This document shows positions 35,737 through 45,105 of a stretch of 64,000 bases of DNA, one piece after another. Under the pieces are notes generated by a model. It had not been told where the DNA came from. It worked only from the letters and a program-made list of their open reading frames with translations, and searched no databases. Positions within the stretch are counted from its first letter, which is position 1. Every line of letters starts with the position of its first letter. Source of the stretch: an uncultured Oscillospiraceae bacterium. Its GTDB lineage: Bacteria; Bacillota; Clostridia; Oscillospirales; Acutalibacteraceae. A program made the position numbers and the translations under genes. The stretch is from contig UQKB01000005.1 in assembly GCA_900541565.1 (NCBI GenBank), positions 1-64,000 on the forward strand, given 5' to 3'.

Positions 35737-36534
35737 TTAGCTTGCATTTTTCAACTGAAGCCTTAGCTTGTCTGAAATCATAGCGATAAATTCGCTGTTG
35801 GTTGGCTTGCCTCTTCCGTTATGGATGGTATACCCAAAATAGGAATTGAGCACGTCTACGTCGCCGCGGTCCCATGCAACTTCTATAGCATGGCGTATGG
35901 CGCGTTCCACACGGGAAGAGGTGGTCTCATATTTTTTTGCAACAGAGGGATAAAGCTGTTTGGTAACAGCGTTTATAATTTCGGGTTTTTCTACAGACAT
36001 AATGATAGAATCTCTTAAATAATGATAGCCTTTAATGTGTGCCGGGACGCCAATTTGATGCAAAATTTCCGTGACCTTAACCTCTATATTCGTACCCAAA
36101 GCATCGCCCAGATTGTCAAAGCCGTTATGCGTTTTGCCAGGGGCGCTTTTGGGTTCGCTGGTTGCAAGTTTTACAATGCTTTGCGCAATCTCCTGCACAT
36201 TGTAAGGTCTGTGGATAAAAGCGGCTGCACCGCTGTTTAGGACCTCGCGTTCCAGTACAGGGCTGTCGAATGAGGAAAGAATCACAAAAACCGGATGCTG
36301 TTTGTCATTTTGACTGCCGGTCATAGAACGCAATACGCCAATGCCGTCAATACGTGTCATAAAAAGGTCCAGAAGCACAACATCTGGCCGTAAGCTGTCA
36401 ATTTTTTCCAAAACTTCAATTCCGTCCTTTTGACATAAGTTTACTTCAATGCCATATTGTGACAGAATTTCACATTCTTCACGGCCAAAAACTGCGCTAT
36501 CTTCGGTAATCAGTGATTTAATCTTTTTTTCCAT
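35737..36534 (-). CDS. spo0A: Spo0A, master regulator of sporulation
   Basis: 265 residues from the ATG at 36534 with a strong gggggaa site; a longer frame upstream has no support. The receiver (about 4-125) has the phospho-acceptor Asp56 in LLDLF and acidic E11-D12. The conserved Thr is Ser87, and the conserved Lys of the K-P motif is Arg109 (HRPYN). The C-terminal DNA-binding domain has [16 protein letters not shown], the hallmark recognition helix. Known: phosphorylated Spo0A binds 0A boxes to start sporulation. It lies downstream of spoIVB, as in other spore formers. Confidence 0.96.
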   Translation of the reverse strand: MEKKIKSLITEDSAVFGREECEILSQYGIEVNLCQKDGIEVLEKIDSLRPDVVLLDLFMTRIDGIGVLRSMTGSQNDKQHPVFVILSSFDSPVLEREVLNSGAAAFIHRPYNVQEIAQSIVKLATSEPKSAPGKTHNGFDNLGDALGTNIEVKVTEILHQIGVPAHIKGYHYLRDSIIMSVEKPEIINAVTKQLYPSVAKKYETTSSRVERAIRHAIEVAWDRGDVDVLNSYFGYTIHNGRGKPTNSEFIAMISDKLRLQLKNAS

Positions 36535-36650
36535 AAAGATTCCCCCTGTTATTTTTTTTGATGGGATTATATTACCACAATTTGGTAAATTAAGCAAGTA
36601 TTTACAGAAACTTTTTTTAGAAAAGGGGGAAAATATTTTTAAACACACAT

Positions 36651-37895
36651 TCAGGCTGCAATATCCCGGTTTTTTGCCGTGCTTTCTACAAGATCTGATA
36701 ACATATTTTCCGCGAAAATCGCATATCCTTTTTCAGGTTCGTTTACAAACACATGCGTAACGGCGCCAACCAGCTTTCCGTTTTGCAAAATAGGGCTTCC
36801 GCTCATACCCTGGACAATACCACCTGTTTTTTCAAGAAGTGTTTGATCGGTAATTTTTATTGTCATATTTTTTGTTGCGGTATCCTGATTATAATTAATG
36901 CTTTCAATTTCTATATCGTAATATTGGGCCTGATCGCCGGAAATCGTTGTCAAAATTTTAGCGCTCCCTGTTGTTACCTCCTGCTTGGAAGCCACTGTAC
37001 CCGGGCTGTTGTCTGCGGGCGATTCTTCCATATGGCCGTATACACCTGTTTCACAGTTTGACAAAAGCGTACCAATGGCAACATCATTGTCAAAATGGCC
37101 GTTTAAAGCGCCGGGCGTGCCTTTTATTCCTTTGGTAATGCTGTCAAGCTTTGCCTGTACAATATCGCCTTGGGAAAGCGACATAAGCGCGCCGGTATCA
37201 ACGTCGCATATGCCATGTCCAAGGCCGCCGAAGGTTTTGGTTTCTGCCTGATAAAACGTAACAGTTCCAATACCTGCGGAGCTGTCTCGAACCCAAAGGC
37301 CAATTTTATAATCGCCCTGCGGGCTTGTTTTAACCGGCGTAATGCTTAATTTTAAATTTTTGTCATCCCGCATAACGTCCAGACTGATTTTTTCACCATT
37401 TGCATGCGAAACAAGCTGGATCAAATCTTCATTGCTCTGGATACTGTCGTTATTTACTTTTAATATGACATCGCCAACCTCAATGCCGCCTTCGGCTGCG
37501 GGGCAGCAGGTGCGGCCGTTTACGGTAACAGTGTCTGTTTTTACCACCATTACGCCCTGCGTAAACATTTTTACACCAAACGGTGTGCCGCAGGGAATTA
37601 CCTGTATATCCTCGCTTAAGTCCAGGGTAACGTCTTTAATTGGGATAACGCCGCCCAGCATCAGCCTTCCGTTGTATGTGCCCTGGTGGCTGTCGCTGGA
37701 AGAAGCGGCCGGAACGGCCGTAACGCTAGAAATATTTTCAATGGAAACGCCGGCGACCGGCGGGCTTGTTACGTTATGCAGGTCGGTTACCCTGTAAGAA
37801 TCCGGAAGATATAAAGAATAAACGCCGCTCAAGCTGAAAATCAGCATGCTGGCAATGGTTAACGCAACGGTTAGTTTTTTTATAATTTTTTTCAT
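36651..37895 (-). CDS. spoIVB: SpoIVB serine peptidase (S55)
   Basis: 414 residues from the ATG at 37895 behind an aaaggagg site. An N-terminal membrane anchor (about 5-28) is followed by a PDZ domain (about 105-200, [13 protein letters not shown]). The S55 peptidase domain has His in GLGHGICD and the catalytic Ser in VQGMSGSPI near 370. Made in the forespore, it signals across the membranes to activate SigK processing. The spoIVB-spo0A order is conserved in spore formers. Confidence 0.96.
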   Translation of the reverse strand: MKKIIKKLTVALTIASMLIFSLSGVYSLYLPDSYRVTDLHNVTSPPVAGVSIENISSVTAVPAASSSDSHQGTYNGRLMLGGVIPIKDVTLDLSEDIQVIPCGTPFGVKMFTQGVMVVKTDTVTVNGRTCCPAAEGGIEVGDVILKVNNDSIQSNEDLIQLVSHANGEKISLDVMRDDKNLKLSITPVKTSPQGDYKIGLWVRDSSAGIGTVTFYQAETKTFGGLGHGICDVDTGALMSLSQGDIVQAKLDSITKGIKGTPGALNGHFDNDVAIGTLLSNCETGVYGHMEESPADNSPGTVASKQEVTTGSAKILTTISGDQAQYYDIEIESINYNQDTATKNMTIKITDQTLLEKTGGIVQGMSGSPILQNGKLVGAVTHVFVNEPEKGYAIFAENMLSDLVESTAKNRDIAA

Positions 37896-38083
37896 TTGCA
37901 CACCTCCTTTTCCGTTGCTTCTATTACTTTTCCACAGAAGCGTCTTTTTAGATTGGAAAAGGACCCTTTAAAAAATTTTTATGGAAGTATACACGGTGTA
38001 AATCAGATACAGCAGTGTTTTTTGCCACCTTTTTTATTTTTTTACAAAACTTACCGTATTATTTATCAACGGTTATATTTGGA

Positions 38084-38112
38084 TTGTAATTTAGGGAAAA
38101 GTGTGCTACTAT
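38084..38112 (+). promoter_or_regulatory. Promoter for the P-type ATPase
   Basis: TTGTAA (38084-38089), 17 bp, TACTAT (38107-38112). Confidence 0.5.
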
Positions 38113-38153
38113 TTTTTTCGTAGTTTTTATTTTTGGGATTTGGGAGATATAAA

Positions 38154-40520
38154 ATGGAAAAAAAAGAGAAAAAGCGCATTACCGCCGCACCGGAAAACGG
38201 TCTTACCCGCCAGCAGGTGCAGGCGCGCATGGAGCAGGGCCTTTATAATAAGGAAAGCGTACTGCCGACAAAATCAATCCCGCGCATTATACGGGATAAT
38301 ACCTGCACCCTTTTTAACTTAATTAACATTTTGCTTGCAATTGCGGTGCTTTGCGTCGGGTCTTATAAAAATATGCTTTTTATGGGCATTGTGCTTTGTA
38401 ACATTGCAATTGGGACATTTCAGGAGATCCGTGCAAAAAGAACGGTAGACAAATTGTCTATCATTGCTTCCACAAAGGTCAAAGCTGTACGGGACGGGCA
38501 GATTACGCTGATTGGTATAAACGATATTGTGCTTGATGATGTTCTGGAGCTGGCAAACGGCAACCAGATTCCGACCGACTGTATTGTTCTACAGGGGGAA
38601 TGCGATGTAAACGAATCCCTTCTTACAGGGGAATCTGACCCAATTCACAAAAAGCCCGGCGATACGCTTTTATCAGGCAGCTATATTATCAGTGGAAAAT
38701 GCAGGGTAAGGGCCGACCATGTGGGCGATGAAAATTATGCGGCCAGTATTTTCAGCGGCGCTAAGTATATGAAAAAGGTCAATTCTGAAATTATGCGCAC
38801 GCTCAATAAAATTATCAAAATCATTTCCATTGCAATTATCCCTGTAGGGATTTTACTCTTTTTAAATCAGCAAAGTCTCAGCGGAACCAGCTTCCAGACC
38901 TCTGTGGTCAATATGGTGGCTGCTTTGATCGGGATGATACCGGAAGGACTTATTTTGCTGACCAGTACCGTGCTTGCGGTGGGGGTTATCCGTCTTTCCA
39001 AGTATAAAGTGCTCGTACAGGAGCTTTACTGCATAGAAACACTTGCAAGGGTAGACGTGCTGTGCCTGGATAAGACAGGGACAATAACGGAAGGCAGCAT
39101 GGAGCTTTGCCATGCCGCGCCGCTTGACGGCGTTTCCCAGGAAGAGGTCGATCAGGCGCTTACGTCCCTGATGAATGCGCTGGAGGACGACAATCCAACC
39201 AGCGTGGCAATCCGGGAGAAATACAGCTTAAAAACACCTGTACAGGTGGTGCGTACGGTGCCGTTTTCTTCAGAAAGAAAATGGTCCGGTGTGCAGTTTG
39301 AGAAAACGGGTACATATGTGATCGGTGCGGCGGAATTTCTTTTTTCCACGCTTCCAAAGGAAGTTGAGGAAAAAATCCATGCGCTGTCAAACGGATACAG
39401 GGTTTTGGTTTTGGCGCGATCGGACGATCCATTTGGGGAAAATCAAACGCTTCCAACCCAATTAAAGCCGATGGCGCTGCTGGAAATTAAAGACAGAATT
39501 CGTGAAAACGCAAAAGAAACGCTTGCCTTTTTTGACCGGCAGGGGGTGGAACTAAAAATTATATCCGGCGACAACCCTGTGACTGTTTCCGGCGTGGCAA
39601 AAGAAGCCGGGCTAAAAGGCTACGACCGGTATGTTGACGCGACTTCGCTTAAGACGCCGGAGGAAATAAAAGCGGCGGCAGAGCAGTATTCTATTTTCGG
39701 CAGAGTAACGCCTGTGCAGAAAAAAGATTTGATTTGCGCGTTAAAGGAGGCGGGGCACACAGTTGCAATGACGGGGGACGGCGTAAACGACGTGCTTGCC
39801 TTGAAGGAAGCAGACTGCTCGGTGGCTATGGCCAGCGGAAGCGACGCGGCCAGAAATGTATCGCAGCTTGTGCTGCTGAATTCGGATTTTTCATCCATGC
39901 CCAGGGTTGTAGCGGAAGGCAGGCGTTCCATCAATAATATTCAGCGCAGCGCGGCGCTCTTTCTTGTAAAAACCATTTATTCGTCTGTACTTGCACTGCT
40001 GTTTTTGTTTGTCGACTTCAATTATCCGTTCGAGCCGATCCAGATGACACTGATCAATGTGTTTGCCATTGGGCTTCCTTCCTTTGTGCTGGCGCTTGAA
40101 CCTAACCATGAAAGAATACAGGGGAATTTCTTTTTAAATGTAATATCCAGAGCGATCCCTGCGGCGCTTACAATTATTTTAGATGTCATTTTTGTTTTGA
40201 TCCTATCAACGTTTGTGGGCCTTACAACAGAACAAATTTCAACGCTTTGTGTTATTTTGACCGGATTTACGGGACTGATGCTGATCTTCAAGCTGAGCAT
40301 ACCGTTTAACCCTTTCAGGATTGCGCTGTTTATCGTGTGCACATCCGGGCTTACATGTGGGCTGACCGTATTCTGCGGATTGTTTAATTTAAACCCGTTT
40401 AGTATGGAAGTTTTGCTGATTATGCTGCCCTTGCTGGCCGTTTCCGTACTGCTGTTTATCTTCTTGATTCGCATTATGGATAAGCTGAAAATAGATAAGC
40501 AGTTTCACTTAAATTTGTAA
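38154..40520 (+). CDS. Cation-translocating P-type ATPase (CtpE-like)
   Basis: 788 residues from the ATG at 38154 (gggagatata). The actuator motif LLTGES is near 165, the membrane motif GMIPEGL near 263, the phosphorylation site DKTGTIT near 308, and the hinge MTGDGVNDVLALKEAD near 540. There are about ten membrane segments. The PEGL motif and overall form match the CtpE/Exp7-like group, some of which import Ca2+. No heavy-metal CPC motif is present, so it is not a copper pump. Monocistronic with its own terminator. The ion is inferred, not seen. Confidence 0.88.
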   Translation: MEKKEKKRITAAPENGLTRQQVQARMEQGLYNKESVLPTKSIPRIIRDNTCTLFNLINILLAIAVLCVGSYKNMLFMGIVLCNIAIGTFQEIRAKRTVDKLSIIASTKVKAVRDGQITLIGINDIVLDDVLELANGNQIPTDCIVLQGECDVNESLLTGESDPIHKKPGDTLLSGSYIISGKCRVRADHVGDENYAASIFSGAKYMKKVNSEIMRTLNKIIKIISIAIIPVGILLFLNQQSLSGTSFQTSVVNMVAALIGMIPEGLILLTSTVLAVGVIRLSKYKVLVQELYCIETLARVDVLCLDKTGTITEGSMELCHAAPLDGVSQEEVDQALTSLMNALEDDNPTSVAIREKYSLKTPVQVVRTVPFSSERKWSGVQFEKTGTYVIGAAEFLFSTLPKEVEEKIHALSNGYRVLVLARSDDPFGENQTLPTQLKPMALLEIKDRIRENAKETLAFFDRQGVELKIISGDNPVTVSGVAKEAGLKGYDRYVDATSLKTPEEIKAAAEQYSIFGRVTPVQKKDLICALKEAGHTVAMTGDGVNDVLALKEADCSVAMASGSDAARNVSQLVLLNSDFSSMPRVVAEGRRSINNIQRSAALFLVKTIYSSVLALLFLFVDFNYPFEPIQMTLINVFAIGLPSFVLALEPNHERIQGNFFLNVISRAIPAALTIILDVIFVLILSTFVGLTTEQISTLCVILTGFTGLMLIFKLSIPFNPFRIALFIVCTSGLTCGLTVFCGLFNLNPFSMEVLLIMLPLLAVSVLLFIFLIRIMDKLKIDKQFHLNL

Positions 40521-40606
40521 CCCAAATGCAGAAAATAGAAAGTCTCCATGCTTAAAGCAGGGCGTGTGCAGCACTTGTGCGTTTTGTACAGCGGGGCAAA
40601 AACAGC

Positions 40607-40647
40607 AGCCGGACGAAAGCAGCAAATGCTTCTGTCCGGCTTTTTTG
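40607..40647 (+). terminator. Terminator of the P-type ATPase gene
   Basis: An outer stem agccggac (40607-40614) / gtccggct (40634-40641) with an inner aagca/tgctt helix is followed by TTTTT. Confidence 0.85.
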
Positions 40648-40769
40648 TTGGTATCGGGCTTTGTAAGAACCGCAAATATTTACAGCTTTAGCGTGTTTTA
40701 AATTTTAGAATTTTTTATACAAAATTCTGAATAACCTCTTGTATAGAAAAGAGAAAATAAACCGTTCTC

Positions 40770-40798
40770 TTTACATCTGTTTTTTTCGGTGTTATAAG
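40770..40798 (+). promoter_or_regulatory. Promoter for the acetyltransferase operon
   Basis: TTTACA (40770-40775), 17 bp, TATAAG (40793-40798). Confidence 0.6.
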
Positions 40799-40830
40799 TA
40801 AATGGAATGATTTTTTGTGAGGGATGAACA

Positions 40831-41400
40831 ATGACAGAAAAAGAAAAAATGATCAACAGTATGCTTTATAACCCGATGGATGAAGAGCTGACCCGGGATA
40901 GGCGTCACGCGAAGGAGCTGTGTTATATCTTCAATACGCTCAAGCCTTCGCAGGAGGAGGAAAAAATATCCGTTTTAAAAAAGCTTCTGGGCAAAACGGG
41001 GGAATTTGTCTGGATGGAGCAGTCCTTCCATTGCGATTACGGCTATAACATCACTCTGGGCGAGCATTTTTATGCCAACCATAATTGTGTTATATTGGAT
41101 TGTGCCCCGGTGAAAATTGGAGACCATGTGTTTATCGCACCGAATGTCGGGATTTATACAGCCACACATCCGCTGGACGTAGAAACGCGCAACCAGATGA
41201 TAGAAAGCGCGCTGCCGGTAACAATCGGCAATAATGTGTGGATTGGGGGCGGCGTTACCATTTTGCCGGGTGTTACAATAGGGGACAACACGGTCATTGG
41301 CGCAGGCAGCGTTGTTGTAAAAGATATTCCGTCCGGAGTGGTTGCGGTTGGGAACCCCTGCAAGCCGGTAAGAGAAATTGAAAAACAGCAAAATCAGTAA
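40831..41400 (+). CDS. Sugar O-acetyltransferase (maltose/galactoside acetyltransferase family)
   Basis: 189 residues. An N-terminal helical Mac domain (about 1-55, MLYNPMDEEL) is followed by a left-handed hexapeptide beta-helix (about 70-180). The catalytic His is in YTATHPLD near 113, and the acetyl-CoA region reads IGNNVWIGGGVTILPG. It acetylates sugars with acetyl-CoA, probably for detoxification. The site is gagggatgaac. Two further genes follow closely (40 and 15 bases), suggesting an operon. Confidence 0.92.
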   Translation: MTEKEKMINSMLYNPMDEELTRDRRHAKELCYIFNTLKPSQEEEKISVLKKLLGKTGEFVWMEQSFHCDYGYNITLGEHFYANHNCVILDCAPVKIGDHVFIAPNVGIYTATHPLDVETRNQMIESALPVTIGNNVWIGGGVTILPGVTIGDNTVIGAGSVVVKDIPSGVVAVGNPCKPVREIEKQQNQ

Positions 41401-41440
41401 AAATTATGCGGAAAACCGCTTTTGAAGGAAGAGAAAGCTT

Positions 41441-41941
41441 GTGCAGAAAAATCAAACGGTAATCCACACGATACCGCCCGTTTTTGATCGGCATTCCAGG
41501 ATTTTGCTGCTTGGGACGATGCCGTCGCCTAAGTCGCGTGAAGTCGGTTTTTATTACGGGCATCCGCAAAACCGGTTTTGGAAGGTGCTTGCAACGCTGT
41601 TTTCCTGTGCGATTCCAAATACCAACGCCGCACGGACGGAATTTTTGTTAACGCGCCGCATCGCGCTGTGGGACGTACTGGCATCCTGTGAAATACGGGG
41701 TGCGGACGACGGCAGCATCAAAAACCCCGTTGTAAACGATATTGGAAAGATTCTACAGGCAGCGGACATCCGCGCAATTTTTACAACGGGTTCTAAGGCG
41801 TATCGTATTTATAACCGGTATTGCCTGCCGCAAACCGGTGTGCATGCAAAAGCGTTGCCGTCCACCAGCCCGGCCAATTGCCGCTTTTATACGTTTGAAA
41901 AGCTATTGGAGGCATACAGGGTTATTTTGCAGTATATTTAA
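41441..41941 (+). CDS. DNA-deoxyinosine (hypoxanthine) glycosylase, UDG superfamily
   Basis: 166 residues, GTG start at 41441 behind ggaagagaaag. The N-terminal ILLLGTMPSPKSRE and GFYYGHPQNRFWKVL are the UDG-fold active-site motifs, and LPSTSPAN near 141 is the second one. This matches family-6 glycosylases, which remove hypoxanthine from deaminated adenine. It sits between the acetyltransferase and radical SAM genes, with no obvious shared role. Confidence 0.9.
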   Translation: MQKNQTVIHTIPPVFDRHSRILLLGTMPSPKSREVGFYYGHPQNRFWKVLATLFSCAIPNTNAARTEFLLTRRIALWDVLASCEIRGADDGSIKNPVVNDIGKILQAADIRAIFTTGSKAYRIYNRYCLPQTGVHAKALPSTSPANCRFYTFEKLLEAYRVILQYI

Positions 41942-41956
41942 AGGGGCGCTTGGAAT

Positions 41957-42847
41957 ATGATGGTTATAGAAAGCTGCCATGCCTGCCCGCGCAATTGTGG
42001 CGCGTACAGGGGGGAACACAGCGGCAGCGGTTTTTGTAAAGCGGGAACGCTTCCAAAGGTCGCGCGAATAGCGCCCCATTACTGGGAAGAGCCTTGCATC
42101 AGCGGAAAAAAGGGCAGCGGGGCTGTGTTTTTCAGCGGTTGTGTCCTGCGCTGTGTTTATTGCCAGAATTACCGCATATCTGCGCAGGGCTATGGACAGG
42201 AGGTCACGCCGCAAACGCTTGCGCGTTGTTACCAAAAGCTGGAAGAAGGTGGCGTACACAATATCAACCTTGTCAGCGCTTCCCATTATATAGATGCCGT
42301 ATTGGAAAGCCTTGCGCTTTATAGGCCGAATATCCCGGTTGTATATAATTGTTCGGGATATGAAACGGTCGAAAGCCTGCAGCGGCTGGAGGGTGCGGTG
42401 GACATTTATCTGCCGGATTTTAAATATGCAGACGATCAGCTTTCCGTGCGGTATTCTTCCGCGCCGGGCTATCGTGAAACAGCTCTGCAGGCGATACGCG
42501 AAATGGTGCGGCAGACAGGCCCGCCTTGCTTTGCTTCGGATGGCATGCTGCAAAAGGGCACGGTTGTACGTCATTTAATACTGCCTATGCATACTAAAAA
42601 CAGCATGGAGGTACTCAGCCTTTTGCAAAAAAATTTTCAACGGCAGGTGCTGGTAAGCCTGATGGCACAGTACATACCCTGTGGCAAGGCGCAGCAATAC
42701 CCGGAAATCAACCGGAAAATTACAAGGCGGGAATATCAAAAAGTGCTGGACTGTCTGTTTGCGCTTGACCTTGCAGGTTTTACGCAGGAGCTTACAGCAG
42801 CCGATATGCGTTTTGTGCCCAATTTTGACCTGAGCGGCATACCATAA
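41957..42847 (+). CDS. PflA-like radical SAM protein
   Basis: 296 residues. The SAM/4Fe-4S motif CVLRCVYCQN has Cys at 62, 66 and 69. Four further cysteines at 7, 10, 14 and 27 (CHACPRNC ... GFC) form a small N-terminal domain that could hold a second metal site. It resembles activase-like proteins of the PflA type and the AmmeMemoRadiSam enzyme. No glycyl-radical enzyme is nearby, so the target is unknown. ATG 15 bases after the glycosylase stop. Confidence 0.85.
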   Translation: MMVIESCHACPRNCGAYRGEHSGSGFCKAGTLPKVARIAPHYWEEPCISGKKGSGAVFFSGCVLRCVYCQNYRISAQGYGQEVTPQTLARCYQKLEEGGVHNINLVSASHYIDAVLESLALYRPNIPVVYNCSGYETVESLQRLEGAVDIYLPDFKYADDQLSVRYSSAPGYRETALQAIREMVRQTGPPCFASDGMLQKGTVVRHLILPMHTKNSMEVLSLLQKNFQRQVLVSLMAQYIPCGKAQQYPEINRKITRREYQKVLDCLFALDLAGFTQELTAADMRFVPNFDLSGIP

Positions 42848-42931
42848 AAGTTTATATATTTGCAAGTGCAGCTTTGTAAAAATATATGTACCCAAAAGTT
42901 GCCGTCTGCCTGACGGATAGGCAGGCAGAGC

Positions 42932-42960
42932 TTGACAGGGCGTGATGCATATGGTATGAT
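42932..42960 (+). promoter_or_regulatory. Promoter 1 of the hydrogenase operon
   Basis: TTGACA (42932-42937), 17 bp, TATGAT (42955-42960), about 185 bases upstream of the first gene. A hairpin-forming segment, gtctgcctgac...aggcaggcag, lies just upstream (42904-42928). Confidence 0.7.
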
Positions 42961-43069
42961 TTCTACATAAGATTGTTAATATTTTAACAAATGACAGCTT
43001 GCCAAACCGTACCACATATATCAACGGTTGCAGCGCGGGAATTTCATCAAAAGCCGTCTGCAATTTCCA

Positions 43070-43097
43070 TTGACTTCCGGTAAAGAACTGATAAAAT
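43070..43097 (+). promoter_or_regulatory. Possible promoter 2 of the hydrogenase operon
   Basis: TTGACT (43070-43075), 16 bp, TAAAAT (43092-43097), close to the first gene. Two promoters in tandem would allow two levels of control. Confidence 0.5.
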
Positions 43098-43144
43098 AGA
43101 AGACAGAAGAATCAAGCCGAATCCGCACGAAAAGGGGTGAAAGC

Positions 43145-43384
43145 ATGAAAGTGTATGTATGTGTAGGAAGTTCCTGTCATTTGCGCGGTTCTTATGACAT
43201 TATTCAGCTTATGAAGGACCGCCTGAAGAAAAACGGGCTGGAAGACAGCGTAGAGCTAAGCGCGGCTTTTTGCCTGGGAAAATGTACGCAGGGCGTTTCT
43301 GTAAAGGTGGATGATGAAATTATCTGCGGTGTTTCCAAGGAAAATTTTGATGAAGTGTTCAATCAATACATTTTAAAAAAATAG
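43145..43384 (+). CDS. Thioredoxin-like [2Fe-2S] protein (NuoE-type)
   Basis: 79 residues. Cluster ligands form the NuoE/HydC-type pattern: CVGSSC (Cys 6 and 11) and CLGKC (Cys about 43 and 47). Such small proteins pass electrons between NAD(P)H or ferredoxin and hydrogenases. It has an aaaaggggtg site. It is the first gene of the operon, 38 bases before the sensory hydrogenase. Confidence 0.9.
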   Translation: MKVYVCVGSSCHLRGSYDIIQLMKDRLKKNGLEDSVELSAAFCLGKCTQGVSVKVDDEIICGVSKENFDEVFNQYILKK

Positions 43385-43422
43385 TGTATGGAATTCGCTT
43401 TATTTGTAAAGAGGTGTAAGCG

Positions 43423-45105
43423 ATGAGCAACTGCATACAGTTGAAAAAGTCCAATTGCAAAAATTGCTATAAATGTATACGGCACTGTCCGGTCAAGTCC
43501 ATTAAATTTACAAATAATCAAGCGCACATTGTGGAAGACGAATGCATTCTGTGCGGCATGTGCTTTGTAGCATGTCCACAAAATGCAAAACAAATCCGCA
43601 ACGACGTAGAAAGGGCAAAGGAGCTGCTTGCAACCGGTAAGGAAGTGTATGTCAGCGTAGCGCCGGCGTTTGCCGCCAATTATGCGGGCGTACATATTAC
43701 TGCCTTTGCCGAAGCAATGAAAAAACTCGGTTTTGCCGGGGCGGAAGAAACGGCGTTGGGCGCAACGATTGTCAAAACAGAATATGAGCATATGGTTGCA
43801 GACTGTGAAAGCCCTGTGATTATTTCTTCCTGCTGCCATACGGTCAACACACTGATTCAAAAATATTACCCACAGGCGCTGCCGTATCTTGCAAAGGTTC
43901 TGTCGCCTATGCAGGCGCATTGCGCACAGATAAAAAAGGAGCACAAAGACGCTTATACGGTTTTTATCGGGCCGTGTATTTCTAAAAAGGACGAAGCCGC
44001 CCAATATAGCGGAATTGTCGATTGCGTGCTGACCTTTGAGGAATTGACGCAGTGGATGCAGGAAGAAAACGTTGTGTTTGACACCTCTATCCCAGACTGC
44101 GAGCAGGGTGGTAAAGCGCGCCTGTTCCCAACATCTGGCGGTATTCTGCGCTCTATGACCTGCGACAGCGAGCGTTACAGCTATATGGTGATCGACGGCG
44201 TTGAAAATTGTATGCATGCGCTGGAGGATATTATCAACGGCAAGTTGTCCGATTGCTTTATTGAAATGTCGGCCTGCGCCGGCAGCTGTATAGGCGGGCC
44301 TGCAATGGACAAACCGCATATGGAGCCTGTCCGTGATTTTATGTCTATAGACCGTTATGCACCCAAAACGCGCGATTTTGCTATTACGATGCCTCAGCGC
44401 GCGCAGTTGAAAAAGGAAATGTCGTTTATCGGGCTGCACCACCAGATGCCCGGCAATAAAGCGATTGAAGAAATTTTGCGCAAAATGGGGAAGACAAAGC
44501 CGGAAGACGAACTCAACTGCGGCAGCTGTGGGTACAACACCTGCCGGGAAAAGGCCGTTGCGGTTTATTTTGGCAAGGCGAACCTTACCATGTGCCTGCC
44601 ATATTTGATTGAGAAGGCAGAGTCGTTTTCCGATACGATCATTAAAAACACGCCCAATGCGATTATGGTTTTAAATGAAAGCCTGGAGATTCAGCAGATC
44701 AATTCTGCAGCACGCCAGATTTTGCATATTGGCAGGGTGCAGGACGTTATCAACGAACCGGTCGTGCGGGTTTTAGACCCGCTGCCGTATATGCAGGTTT
44801 TAAACGATGGAAAAAATGTACACGACAAACGCGTTTACCTTGCAGAATATGATAAATATGTGGAAGAATCTATCCTTTATGACAAAAGCTTCCATATTAT
44901 CATCAGCATCATGCGCGATGTGACCGAGGAAGAAAAACAAAAAGAAGAAAAAGAAGCCATAAGCAAGAACACGGTCGAAATTGCTGATAAGGTTATAGAA
45001 AAGCAAATGCGCGTTGTACAGGAAATTGCTTCGCTTTTAGGTGAAACCACGGCGGAAACCAAAATTGCATTAACAAAGCTGAAGGAGTCTTTGAGCAATG
45101 AATAA
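43423..45105 (+). CDS. PAS-containing sensory-type [FeFe]-hydrogenase (group C, HydS-like)
   Basis: 560 residues. Domain order: two [4Fe-4S] sites (CKNCYKCIRHC, CILCGMCFVAC; about 12-50), an [FeFe]-hydrogenase core (about 70-350), an extra Fe-S domain (CGSCGYNTC near 365), a PAS domain (about 410-495) and a C-terminal helical, probably coiled-coil tail. The H-cluster loops are altered: SSCCHTV, GPCISKKDE and MSACAGSCIGG, instead of TSCCPxW, MPCxxKxxE and ExMACxxGCxxGG. Group C enzymes of this kind are thought to sense H2 rather than make it. It overlaps the next gene by 8 bases. No kinase domain is attached. Confidence 0.9.
   Translation: MSNCIQLKKSNCKNCYKCIRHCPVKSIKFTNNQAHIVEDECILCGMCFVACPQNAKQIRNDVERAKELLATGKEVYVSVAPAFAANYAGVHITAFAEAMKKLGFAGAEETALGATIVKTEYEHMVADCESPVIISSCCHTVNTLIQKYYPQALPYLAKVLSPMQAHCAQIKKEHKDAYTVFIGPCISKKDEAAQYSGIVDCVLTFEELTQWMQEENVVFDTSIPDCEQGGKARLFPTSGGILRSMTCDSERYSYMVIDGVENCMHALEDIINGKLSDCFIEMSACAGSCIGGPAMDKPHMEPVRDFMSIDRYAPKTRDFAITMPQRAQLKKEMSFIGLHHQMPGNKAIEEILRKMGKTKPEDELNCGSCGYNTCREKAVAVYFGKANLTMCLPYLIEKAESFSDTIIKNTPNAIMVLNESLEIQQINSAARQILHIGRVQDVINEPVVRVLDPLPYMQVLNDGKNVHDKRVYLAEYDKYVEESILYDKSFHIIISIMRDVTEEEKQKEEKEAISKNTVEIADKVIEKQMRVVQEIASLLGETTAETKIALTKLKESLSNE

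Larger units (their letters stand above)
40521..40830. other. 310-base intergenic region, ATPase / acetyltransferase
   Basis: It holds the ATPase terminator (40607-40647), then AT-rich sequence and the acetyltransferase promoter (40770-40798). No gene is seen. Confidence 0.6.
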
